A stretch of 64,000 bases of DNA from Drosophila pseudoobscura (lineage: Eukaryota > Arthropoda > Insecta > Diptera > Drosophilidae): NCBI RefSeq assembly GCF_009870125.1, contig NC_046681.1, forward strand, positions 22,767,001 to 22,831,000. The letters are read 5' to 3'. Shown piece after piece: positions 48,069-60,700 of this stretch. Within the stretch, counting starts at the first letter, position 1, and every line of letters begins with the position of its first letter. The position numbers and the translations under genes are program-made. The notes below the pieces were generated by a model. That model made no database searches and was not told where the DNA came from. It saw only the letters and a list, made by a program, of their open reading frames with translations.

Positions 48069-51000
48069 TTACCCGGACTTTATCCAGCGATCAATGGAGT
48101 ACTCCAAGGCGGATATCCAGCTGAAAAGAAAGCCATAAGATAGATAGATACAAGGTGTATGTCGTGTGGTGCTACTCTACCGCTTCTTATCCATTTCGCT
48201 TTCAGTGCAGAAATAATAGTGACGCAATTTCGTTTCTGGTGGTATTATCTCGAATGAGTTCTTCTTGCCGGACGCATTCGTGGACATTGAGGCCACCTTG
48301 TAGCCGTGCAAGCAGGCCATTCCTAAAGAAACGCAATTAATTGTCTGCCTGTCCGTCTATCGGGCTGCTGGCCCCGTGACTCACCGAATGCACTCTTGCT
48401 ATTTGCATCTTGGTAAAAATAGAGGCAGGCATCCTTAAGTACACAATAGCGTTTCGACCAGCCGCACCACCTTGAGCCCAATTTCAGCAAATAGCCAAAG
48501 CAATCAGGCCTCTGAATGCTGGTCGGAGCCTGGTACAGACACCGGGCACTGTGAGGGGAAAATGATGTGAGAAACGAAGCCTCACGTTAATGGTTATTTT
48601 TCTCTAAAATCAGTATCCCACACACCTCTTGTCCAGCCACTGGTTATCCTGGGAGGCAGCCTGGCGCAGCAGATTCAGCCATCTGTTGGCCAAATCATCA
48701 GAGTCGGCGGCCACGTACATGGGTATGCCCTCGCCAGCGTCCACTTTGAAGGCAAAAGGCTTGCCGATGTCCACCGGGCACAGATCCACAGTATGCTTGG
48801 CCATGATCATGGCCCCAACGGGCTGCGAGTCCTGGAAAACGATGAGCAATGAGGTTTAAAGTGCCCCTAAAACCTTCCATCCACTTACGTCTTCTGTTTT
48901 GTAGTAGTACAGACAATTATCCGGCCTCAAGGAGAACCAACGTCGCACCCATTTCTTGGCATTGGGCGCCCCCTTGGCCTGGCCGCTCTGGCGCCACAGA
49001 TAGCCACTGAAGATGGGCTCGCTGGGGGGCTCCAGTTGCTCGTGCATCAGGACACCAATGGTGCGGGCCACCTGAAGTTCCAGCTTCTCGCAGCCATCGT
49101 GCGCGATCTTCACGACCTCGGTGTGGTGTTTGTCTAGCACTTGGACGCCGTTAACCGATATGATAATGTCGCCAACCTCCAGGCCAGAGCTCTCCGCCGG
49201 GGTCTCCGGCTCGATGGCGGCCACAACGACGGGCTTTGAGCCATGGATGCGGAAGCCGAACTCCCCCGAATCACTCTTCACCACAACTGTTTTGTCCACG
49301 CCTGCAAAGAGCGGAATACGTAATCAAGAGAATGTATATGTAGAGAAAGAGATTTGTTTGTATTTCCGGAATCTGTTCCGTACACTATTTACCCCTCGTG
49401 CCGTTGCTTAGCTTTGATATCACAAAACTTTCACGTGCCCATACCAAAAGCATTAGCTTTAAGACCTCCTCCAACTTGCGGCGCACCGAATCCGGCGTGG
49501 AATTAGAGGCTATTAATTCTGTGGCACAAACAACGAAAAGGGCTTATCAAATCATGGCCTTAAACAGGCGCGCCAGCTGCTCTGTTTACCCACCAATCAT
49601 TGGAACTAAGATTTGTGTAAATATCGACTCTAGCCTTGGTAATCTCTCACAATTTTCGCACTTTTTTTCACATTTGGGAAGCGTTTTACGGTCGGCACAC
49701 AACAAAGCACGCACCACAACTAACCAAAAAAAAAACTAAGAGCATAGTTTTTGGTTTTTTACGGTCTGTCTGTCTCTATGCCAAGTGCCGGTCATGAAAA
49801 TTCGGAGCGCCATCGACCCACCGCCCGACCGACCGACCATTCATTATCTATGAAAAGTTCTCCCGCTCTGACCGGCAATGGCTCTCCTCTCGCTCTTAGC
49901 GAAACATTGCGCACGTTGTGCCAAAATTAGAATATTGTTTGGTTGTAAAGAAACAGGGTGTTCAAAGGTTGTGCCCCAAACAGGGTGTCTAAAGGGGAGT
50001 GTACTAAGTCCCAGGGTACGGTGGGGAGGGTTCTCCCCGAGTGTTCTGCTTGTACTTACGAAAATTATTGTTCTTCTGGCGATGATACATCTCCAGTGTG
50101 CATCGACGCTGAACGAGACGATGGAGAATCACCTGGTACTTGGCATGGAAACCCTTCTCGGACTCGGTAGAGGCACGGCGCTCCCGCGAACGATCTGTGG
50201 GCAAGGAAGAACCATCTATATCTATGGCTAATGATGGTATAGGATGCGCCCTCACCGAAACACTGATGATCCAGCTGCGTCCAGAGATCATCGTCCGTGA
50301 GGCGGGTGTATCGGCCCTCGTCGTAGTGGCCCTTGTAGATGATATGATGGTTCTGTTCCGTGTTGATATCGGGCAGGACACAGGGACTAGAGCCGGCCGG
50401 ACGCAGAACGGGAGTATTGGGCAGGCTGGGAGCTCGACCGCGCTCCTCACTCTTGGCTCTGATGTTCTCCTGGCGGGTCTTGTAGTGCCTGCCCCTCTCG
50501 CCAGCGTGATAGCGCTCTTCGGATCGGAAACGCTTGTCCATTTTCTTGTACAGCCGCTGAGTGGTTTTCGTAGTCACCGGGGAGTCGGCAAAGTCCGATG
50601 GCGGCTTCACAATGTCCGCCTCCTGTTCGATGTAGGGTATCGACTCCACAGAGTCGCCTGCGAGCTCCTGCTGCTTGCCCTCCATCTCCTTGCCGCAGTG
50701 ATGGCAGTGTCCCTGATCGGTGGCACTGGCCGCCGTGCCATCAGCCTCGCTGTAGAACACAGAGTCGGAGCCGGGCGACACCGAGCGCAACGACTCGATG
50801 GACTTGGCCTTCAGTTGAAACGTCGCCTCCGACGTGGACTTGGATTGGGTGCTGCTTACTGTGGGCAGTTTCGGCGACAGCAGGGATGTGGGCGTGGCAC
50901 AGCTGTGGGGCTTCTTCAGCTGCTCCTGCTCCTGAGCCTGCGGCGGCGGTGGGGCCGCTCCCATGACTGTTGTGGTTGTGGTTTCCGTTGTTATGGCTGC

Positions 51001-54000
51001 TGTGGTGGGCACAATGCTCGGCCTGGGACTCGGACCCAGTGTGGTGGTCATGCTGGCATCCAGCAGCAGCTCCGTATCCCCACTGGCGCTGCTCAGGCCA
51101 TAGATAGTGGGCCTAGTCCTTCGGGCCACTGCCGCCGCCAGGACATCTTCGCGGGAGCTCTTGCGCAACTGTCGTCGTATCTTCGGACGGAAACGTTTTA
51201 TTTTGCTGGGACTGCCGTTCTCCAAGGCTCCAGCAGCGCTGTGCTGCTCTGGGGACTGCAGCGATTGCTGCTTTCCCGCCGCGGCCTTCTTGATGGGACT
51301 AGTGAGGGCTCGCATGTTCTCCTTCTCGATGTCCAGCTTCATGCTGGTCTTTCGCCGCTTGTTATCCTCGTGCCTCAGGCGTCGTGCCTTGCATGTGGTC
51401 GTCACCTGCTCCTCGTCGTCCTCGTCGTGGGGACTCTCGTAGTAGCCGGAAGAGGAGTAGCGCACCTCGCTGCGCTCATCCTCGGATATGGAGTCCGGTT
51501 TGGGTTTGCCTTTGACCGCTGCTGACACCGCCGCCACCGACACCGCCACCGCCTCTGGTGCCTCTGCCTTAATTTGCTGGGCACTGGTGGAGGAGCTGGT
51601 GGCCACCGCCTGGGGCTGCTGGGAATCTTTAGCTGGAGACTTGATGACCTGACAACTGCCCGAGGATGTGGTGCTGCTGATCGAATGCGAGGGCGACTTT
51701 TTTGTCAACTCTGCCACAGAACCACCCATGGGGGACTTAAGCGAAGACTGCGACACTTTCGTTTGCTTTTCCGAGGATCCATCATGGAGCAGGTCCTCCC
51801 GCATGGAGTACAGAGAACTGGCGCTCTCGAAGGAGCTGCCCGCATGCGTCTTCTCCAGCTGTGAGCTTTGAGTGGAAACTGTTGAGAGGAAAAGGAAGAA
51901 AAGATAGTTCGAAGATGTATCTAAGGTTCTGCAAGATATGTGTGTTTCACAGCTAAAGCAATGCGAGCAAGGCATTTATCAGGCAACAACAACAAACTAG
52001 AGGGAGAGAGTTTTACAGAAATAGAGAGAGAGAGAGAGAGACAGTTAGAGAGAAGGCTGATGATGAGACTAAGACTATACGCTAATAGGCTGATTAACAC
52101 TAGGACTAGGGCTGTAAGCATGAAAGTTGTGAGCGGTGTCCTCATTCGGTTGATTGATTGATCGATTGATTGGTTGATTAGTTGGCTGCTGATGGAACAA
52201 GGCACAAGGCTGCACACAAACAACATTGATGGATTAACACTTAGGTTAGAGGACAATTACGAGTACGAGTACGAGTACACACACAGAATACACACAGAGT
52301 ATGTCTTTTTGGGGCCCAAACCTGGCACTTGTGTGGCGGACGATGAACTTGTCGTTGTCGGCGGTGTCTTAATACCTGGTGTACGCTTCGAGTTGTCCGT
52401 ACAGGTGGCATACTCATCTGTATTCGTGCTGCACTCTGAGATATCCGCACTTCTGGCATAGTCCGCCCCGGCCATGGGCAGAAACGAGGCGTCCGAGTGT
52501 CTAAAACAAGTCGATTTTTGGGCATTAAAAGATAGACGTTCTAGGACGTGGGGCCTACCTCTGTTTGCCGCCTACACCACTCGGATACATCAGCTGACGA
52601 GCATCCGGCACGGATCCCCTGGGCATCATGCTGCGCTTGGGCAGTGGCGAGGTTATGGCAGAGTCCAGGGGTTGATTGCTCGATGGGGTCACGGCAATCG
52701 CTGGCGGCGGTACCAGAGGCAGAGTGGAGGCAGGCCTGGACGTTGTTGGTGTCGGGGTCTTGATGATCTTTGGCAGTGTTTGTAGGCCATAGGTGGGACT
52801 CTATCGAAAAACGGAGGACAGGCAGAATGAAGATCAGGAATCCCTCAAAATAAACACTCTAAATCACCTGTTCTTCAAAATCCAGGGCATCCGTGTCCAC
52901 GGAGCTACGCTGCTGATGCTGCAGCAGGAGATTCTTTCGCTTCGACGACGGAGTCAGCAGCAAGTTGGAGCTGTACGAACCGTCGGAGATGTGCTGATCG
53001 GCGGTTAGGACGGTGACCTGCGACTCGTTCCAGATGCCGTCGGAATGATCGCGTGTGGTGTCGTTGGCCAGCGAGTCTGAGGATGGATAAGTTGAGACAT
53101 TGGCCAGCAGCAGCTCCTCCCGGCATGGACTGGCCGGAGTGGAGGGCAGACGGAGTCCGGGCCCGGGAGTGGGAAAGATGCCCGCTGCAGCGGCATAGTC
53201 ATCATCCAGGCTGACGGATCGTTTGCGGAACTGCGAGCGCTTGTCCTGAATGTCCTCGAGGATGAGGGGTGGTGGCGGCAGCTGTGGTGGCTCCACCTTG
53301 CAGCCACACGGGATAATGTTCTCGTAGATGGGTTCCTCATCGTCGGGATGATCGTTCTCCGTTCTGTTGCGCTCGGATTCGGCCTCTTCTTCGTCTTCCT
53401 CCTCCTGATCCTGGTCCTGGGTGTCGTCCTCTTCCTCGTCCTCGTCGCTGGGCACAAGTTCAGCTTTTCTAACCTCAACATCGACTGTCTTTGGCTTCGG
53501 AAGGGTGTGAGCAGCGGCCTGGGCCATCCGCTGCTGCTGCATCTTCCGCATGGCGATCTCCGCCTTGTGCTGCTTTCGGTGTTTCACCTGCAGCTTGGGA
53601 CTGGGCTTCGGCGACACGTGCGGCTTGAAGTCAATGAAAATCTCCTGCTCATCGCGCCTGGTCCCGATCCCCACCTGAGTGTCATCCGGAAAGCAGCTCA
53701 CCTTGTCGCGTCGTCGGAAGGATGTGCGCGGCCCAAAGCCGTCGATGAGCTTCTCGGTTTGGCCATAAACCGGCATGGACTGACGCCGCAGGTCGTCCCT
53801 TCGAAAGGGCGAGTCCATCATCTGCGGCAACATGGACATGCGACGGGCCGCCTGCTCCATGCACACCTCCGAGCTGTAGCTCTCCGTCTCGTGGGGATGT
53901 GAGGGACCGTCCTCCTCCTCCTCATCGTCGTAGTACTCCTCCACGTCCTCCACGTCGTCATCGTTCTTGCAGTACTCACTCGGCGGCGGCAGAAGGTGGG

Positions 54001-57000
54001 GACGCGTAAAGTCCAGGTCTATCCCGTTGTCCGGGATGAGGTCCACACACTCCGTAATATGCTTGCACATGTCGTGGCTGTGCAGGGTATCCGCTCGTCG
54101 GGGCAGACTGTTCGAGTAGTAATCCGTTTCCGTGCGCGCATGCGAGGTGCACGCCCTCCGCGGCAAACTGTTGCTCTCGTAGTCGAAGCTCTCATTGAGG
54201 GCCACCGCGGCGGCATTCACATTCACGTACTCCACATTCTGTTCCGCCGCAGAGGGACGTCCTCTGCTCAAATGCTCCATGCCCAGGCCGTAGCTGTGGG
54301 GATCCAAGAGCGGGGGCGGCGGCTTGTAGTACATGATGTTGTTCTGCGCATCCGAGAGGGTTTGCAGAGGAGTCACATCCTGGGACTGAGTTCGGTAGAT
54401 CATTTCATGGGGGTAAATCATTCTGCGGGGTGGGGAGGATTAGGTTTTAGTATTTACAAACTCAAAATCAACGAGGTTTTCCTCTTACCCCTGCTGATAG
54501 TGATACGGCTGTACATCCTTGCCATTGGGAATCTCCGAGAGACTCTTCGTTAGCTTCTTGCCGTTCTGCAGGCCATTGGTCTGGGCGCCCTGCGAGACCA
54601 CCTTAACGCGATGTGGAGGCCTTGGGCTCAACGACAAGACTTGGGGGCTATAGCCCGCCGCCTGACGTCGGGCGGCCACATCCGTTTGCGTGGCCTGAGT
54701 TTTCATGGCATTCCGGAACTTTTTCTCCACAATAAGGACCTCAGGACTGGGCGGCGGCAAGGCCATGGGCAGAGGTTGTGGTATGATGAGACCCAACATG
54801 TTATCTACAGGAAAATATGATTGGAAATACGCATCGATGGATCTGGGGATGGTACCCGGCTTACCCGGCAGTGGCTGATGGAGATGAATGGGCGCATGAT
54901 GATGCTGGCATGTCGCGAGTTGGACTGGCGGTGGCAGCCAGGTTTTGGGCAGCGTAGAGCTCTGCGGCACTGTGGGCTGCAGTGTCTCGTACATGGAGCC
55001 AGAGGCAATGATGGGCTTCTTGCCGCCAATCAAACGCTCCTGACTGCTGGCCGTCCTCAAGCGTCCCGACGGTCGGAAACCCGCATTCACGTTCATGTCG
55101 AAGCTGGTGAGGGTATGCGAGCGAGCAAAGCTCACATGTTTGGTTCTGCAGAAAGAAGAGAAACAGATTAAAGAGGATTCTCCATAGAGCGTACTGTATC
55201 TATGTCTATTATGTACCTTCCCGCCTGCTGCTGCTGCTGCTGATGGTGATGGGTGTTCGGCATCGTGGCGTACGTGGGGCAGTGATACGAGCTGTGGAGT
55301 AAGTAAATCACACAGGACTATTAGCTGAACTCTCTCCTGGCGGCAGGGACTATAATTCTTGCAACTTTTATTTCAACTATACTTTGCTTTTCTTTGGTTT
55401 TTGGTTTTTGTTCATTTGCTTTTTGGTCACGTGCAGACACATATGTAACATAAATAAAACATTTTTAGCTCACTTTTTTGGTTAATATTGTTTTTTGGTT
55501 GTTTTTTTTGTTTGTTCTTTTTTCAGATATTATTTAAGTTTAGATTTTTGTCTTTAGATTTTAGATCACTTTACATACCAAACATTTAGATTAGCGATTT
55601 GATTGGTGTGTGATGTTGGTGGTGTAGGATTTGGTGGAGCGCAAAGCTCGACATAATAATTCCGTAGCAAAACATCCTGGTAAAAGGATTCAAGTGGTGC
55701 TGTACAACAAGTTGCCCTTTACACATTTTGTTCATTTTTCAGTTTTGTTTTTTTTTTTGGTTTTTTTTTTTGTATTTGTGGGGTATTTTTTCATGGTTCA
55801 ATTTTGGTTATTTGTTTTTTATTTTTTACAGTCGTTTTTCGATTGATTTTTGAGGAGAGAAGGATAGGTGAATGAATAACGAAAGAGTATACGAAAAAAG
55901 GTATTTTTTATACAGCATTTCTAGTTCTCATTTCGGGCAGAAGAAGATATTCAATTCAATATTGTTTGTGGTTGGATAGAACTTTGAAAGCAAAAGCAAT
56001 ATGGCATCATGGCATTATGCATTGTATGGTGGTGATAGAGGTAGGCGCTGAGTGTTGTCTTTGGGTTCAGGCAAGCATTGCAAGCGTATTAGAGCTATAG
56101 AACACTATATGGGTGGGGGGTGGGGGTGGAGCTATAGACAGTACGAGTGGAACAGTAGAGAGTTAGAGACTACAGATAGTGCGACAGTTTTAAGCATGAT
56201 CTAGCGACAGTTGGCATAGCAGTTTTACAGTTTTACAGTTTTAACTTTTGGGTTCTTCGGTTCTGGTTTTTTGTTGGGTTCTTTTCGGAGGACATACCTA
56301 TGGTTCGTTTGGTACTCTGTGTTGTTGTTGGTTTGCTGTTGCTGCTGTCCTATCCAGGTATATCGTCCACCCAGATCCGGTTCACTCGACTTTCCCGTGC
56401 TTAGAATCGAGGCTGGTTGTCGTCGAAAATAGGAACTATCCAATTCGTGTGTGTCCGTGTAGTTGTTCTGATATCTAAGGATACGATTTGATTATTTTCG
56501 CCGCATATCGGCAGATGTATCGACTGCTACATACCGTGGATACTTCTCGAATGGCGCATATGCTGCCAGATTCTCGTCGGAGGGCACTCGACGGCCCACA
56601 CAGCCGCCCAGAAAGCTGCCCGACTGCGTCTGTCCGCGACGCGAAAGGCACCCAAAGAAGCGTTCTCGACGCGGACGCTGCTCTATGCTATGCAGCTGTC
56701 GATCTGTTAGGCAGTACTAAACAAAGCACGAATACATTAGTTCAGAGGCTAATCGCAATGAAGGGTTTCCTCACCTGTTCCCTGATATCCCCGCGCGAGT
56801 AGACGGAGGCGCGTGGTTGTAGCTCGGTGGAAAGCGTGTGACGGAGTCGTCGTCGGCCCGTGTTTTCATCTTCGGAGTCGTAGCTGCGGTCCATATGGCT
56901 GGAGTAGGTGGCCTGCGGTGGTAACAGATAGTTTTAATCATTTACTTTTCGTTGGAAAACTTGCTAAAGCGATTTCTTGGTATATTACTCATACGACATG

Positions 57001-57789
57001 TGGTGCCAAACATTTCGGAATTGCTTGTTTTTGAGTAATCCAAGGCTTTGGGTCGCTGATACCAACAATTACTACTAGTTCTAGCCATTCGCATCGTCAA
57101 TCTATGATATTTCTATTCCTTTTCTGTCTTCAACTTTCCTTTGCCTTCCTGTCGTCCTTTCATTATTTCATCAACCACTTGCACTTCCTCTGACCTTCTG
57201 AACTTCTGTCTATCTGCCATGACATTCAATTACAATCTCTTTTAACGACTCTACAATCCTTTCAACTTCTTCATTGCCATCTAGGCTTTCCTTTCCTTCC
57301 ATCTCTTTTTTAATGATTCGTTTGAATCATCGTTGGACTCCCAACCTAAGATTTCCATCGAAATAATTGTGTCAATCATCCGCCAGTGGCAGTGGCAGTG
57401 ACAGAACCTCCTGCCACTTGAGATTCCCCCTAGTCACATCGGTGGCACACATTAATTGTCTGCCCCCCCGGAGCCGCACGCTTTGCGGTGATACGAACCT
57501 TAGCGGAGACCTCAATGTTGCCCAATGACACAGCATGGTGTAGACCTGTAAATGAAATGTATTTCGTTTCATTTGCCGTTTGCGAGGAGTACATAAAACA
57601 TGGCGTACATAAAATATGTGATTATGTGTCTTGGAACTGCCATGTTGTAGTCAGGAGAACAGAACTCAAGGACTTACCACTGCCGGCAGTGCCGCTGCGA
57701 GGACCAGAGCTCGTGCCCGTGCCAGTGCCAGTGCCAGTGCCAGTCGTTGATGCTGTGCCCGTGCCCGTGCCACGCAAGGCAATATCCAT
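48069..57789 (-). CDS. Large PDZ-PH-PH scaffold-like protein
   Basis: Eighteen exons join in phase: 57678-57789, 57499-57545, 56775-56912, 56535-56716, 56298-56474, 55217-55291, 54865-55145, 54489-54804, 52868-54422, 52559-52800, 52322-52500, 50256-51878, 50060-50194, 48889-49301, 48626-48831, 48385-48548, 48181-48322 and 48069-48120. They total 6039 nt, about 2012 residues. Exon 1 starts [11 protein letters not shown], with a Gly-Thr repeat. Residues about 54-1650 are mostly disordered, with a [12 protein letters not shown] motif near 245 and acidic runs. A PDZ domain follows (about 1689-1768, loop GEFGFRIHG), then PH domain 1 (about 1782-1885, [23 protein letters not shown]) and PH domain 2 (about 1910-2010, [30 protein letters not shown]). 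PDZ domains bind C-terminal peptides and PH domains bind phosphoinositides or proteins, so a membrane-cortex scaffold is inferred. The domain layout recalls mouse Pdzph1; I cannot assign a fly gene name. The intron at 54805-54864 is 60 nt and has no stop, so it could be retained. Confidence 0.85.
55292..56297 (-). other. Intron of the PDZ-PH-PH gene
   Basis: T-rich on the plus strand (A-rich in transcript sense), with poly(T) runs near 55.75 kb. No coding features. Confidence 0.6.
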
Positions 57790-60700
57790 TTTCAGCGAAA
57801 CAAACAAAAAGTAAAAGAAATAAAAGTGGAAATGGAAAAGAAAAGGAAAACGAAAAGCGAAACAAGGGCAGACACACACACACGCACACACACACACAGA
57901 CACGGAGGAGCAGAGCGTAGAGATATACTTCTGAAATCTATATATATATAGATATATCTGGAGGCGGGGATAGAATATCTTCGTTGTTCTTGCTGTCAAT
58001 TGTCTGAAATCTTTCGCTTCAGCTGCTGTTCCTGCATCTCCGCCCGCACCTTCATTGTCGGCACCATCATCGACAGCATCGTAGCATCAATATTGATAAT
58101 TAAAAAAACTTAATTCCTACAAGTTCTCCAAGAGTAGAGCTTCGTTGTTTCGACTTGAATGGTTTCATTTGAGTTATCCTTTGTATCCGTTTTGCTCCCA
58201 GGCACACACTCTCCGATGCTGCCCTTTGTACACTAATCTTTCTGTGGACTTATGCAAGGCAGTCGTCAGCAATCGATATTCGCGTTGCCCAAAAAAAAGG
58301 GGCACCGTTGTGCCCGTCTGAAAAAGCCGTAGGAAAAACGCACCGACCGGAGTTGAGTTTTCCGGGAGACTTTCCCTGCTGCTGTTGTCCTTCCTCGCCA
58401 AAAAGTTCGTTCCCATTAGTAGTTTTTCGGTTAAATATTCCTTATATCTCCGGGTATTTCCATATCGTAGTCCTTTCCTTTTTTGCGTGCAAAGGTTTTT
58501 CTATATGTGTAGGTATGTGCGCGCGTGTGTGTGTGTGTGAGTGTGTGGGGCGCTGCGTGTGGCTTTAGGTAACCCGACAGACGACAGCGTTACGGAATGG
58601 AATGGTATCCAAAAAACACGCTCCGTGCGCCGTGGCGTTGATGCTGGAACTGAAACGAAATGCGAAATGGTACCCACTCGCAGGACGTCTCCGCACATCC
58701 GAGACGCACACGAGAGTACGCGAGCACCAGAGTAAGAGAGTCTCTCCTCTCGCCGAGAGCCAGAGCGAGAGAGAGCGAGAGGAGTCCTCCTGGAAGCGAG
58801 GCAAACATAAAACAGATGTTCGGCATCTGTGGTGTGGTGTGGTGCGTGGCAGCCACTGCAAAAGCGCAACAATGGACTTGTCTCGTGGGCGGTGGCGGGG
58901 GGTGTTGGATCCGGACGCCTGGAAGTAGGCAACAGAGCGTGCGTATGCGCATGACAGCGCAGCGGCGACGTCGACAGAGGAGGCTTGGGGCTGCTGCAGC
59001 AGTGGCAGCAACTGAAACAGCAGCAGAAGTGGCAGCAATTGTGGCAACAGCGGCAGTGTGGCAGCGGGACAGCCTCAGCCGAGGCGACACCGCGCGGCAC
59101 GTATCCCCAAAAACCCAGCCAGCGGCTAAATTTCACTTAGAACGCATGTTGGACGCGTCGACCAAAGTTGACTTCACACGACGATCCCGCTTTAAGGCAC
59201 ACCCCCCCCCCCCACACACTCCCCTGCACATCTTTTTATCCCCCCCCGGCCCCGTCTCTTACCCTGGCAGGCTTTAATCGAAGCAACGAAGCTTTTATGC
59301 CCTTGCCTTGCGGAAGAATTTAATTGGTTTTCGTGTGTCTGTTCGAGGGCCGGGCAGCTCGCGTCGGCATTAGGAGTAGTTAGGTTAATTTGCTTGAGAT
59401 ATCTGCCACAAATGAAAGAACAAAGCCACACAGAAGCCCCCGAGAACGGAAGCTGCAGCTAACAGCTGGAGGCTGTTCGTTTCCCACGGATACCAACAGT
59501 ATTTTCGCCCAAAATAAAAGCAAACATTTCGTGTGGCATACTCTTGGGGGCAATATTAAATCGCTTTCTGGGGGCAATCGCCGGCTCGGCGTCTGCCTTA
59601 TAGTGTTATGGCAAGTAGTCGCATAAAAGTTTAGAAGAATGCCCAAAAATGTTGGCTATAAAGCCGCTGGGATGACATTTCGGAGATCCTTTATGGCTAG
59701 TTTGGGCAAGATTTTGGTCTTAAGGGATTTCGTCCTTTAAAAGTTAACACTTTGATTGTGGTTTTGTTTGCAGGAATTACAAGAAGTCTCCAATGTTTTC
59801 TAATTAGGAGAAATCATATCTCTATCCATATACTATTACCACAATACAATCACGATTCCATCTATAAACGATTCTTGGCACACAAATATGTTTAAGAGGC
59901 CATAAAAAGAGCATATAAATGTTCATTTTTCGCCACAGTTATGTGGCTGAAAGAAAGGATTTCGCACCATTCATCAGAAAGGATCAATGTCAAATTGAAG
60001 ACCACAATGGACCCTCACTTTTTGTGGATAAAACCATACATAAGTGTATCAATAAGATTATATTTTTATGAATGATGGCTAACCAAAGAGCAGAGCAAAT
60101 CATAATTTCTCAGAGCCGAAAACCTTTGCTGAGTCAACAAGTCAAGGGATCATGACCTCCCCACTTTTGAGCTCCCTTGAGCTATGGCAATCTTTAATCA
60201 GTTATATAGCCAAAATGCCCCAAACGCTGCCCTAACCATTTCCGCAATATAGATGACAATAGTTTCCGTTTCGGCCCTCTGTGTTTGCTTAACCAAAATC
60301 AACCCTCCGTTGGGGGGAGGCAGGAGGTGTGGGCAGGGTTCTATATGGCCAGGATAAACCCTCAGTGTGTGTGAGTGTGTGTGTTTTCTGGGTAGAATAA
60401 ACCATATCTGGGTATGTTTGGGCTGTGTTCTGTGTGGCATGCATATGTATGAGGAAACTCTTTCCTCATGTATGTAAGCTTGCAGCAAATTGTCTTATGG
60501 CTTTTTGGCCATGTGCCTCGAGACGAGACGAGACGGCTCTGTGAAGTTTCTCGCCCTGCGAGCCGCTTACTACGCAAATATTCAGAGGCTTAAATGTGCT
60601 TTGCGCCGACTACTGCCACGACTACGGCACCAAGTCAATACAAGGCAAATATCAAGCATACGCAGTGTGGGTCCCGACGCCGAAGCCGAAGCCGTAGCCG

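Noticed and set aside
50140..51525. 461-codon plus-strand open frame
   Set aside because: Antisense shadow of the large exon 50256-51878 of the PDZ-PH-PH gene; its composition follows the sense codons and it has no domain.
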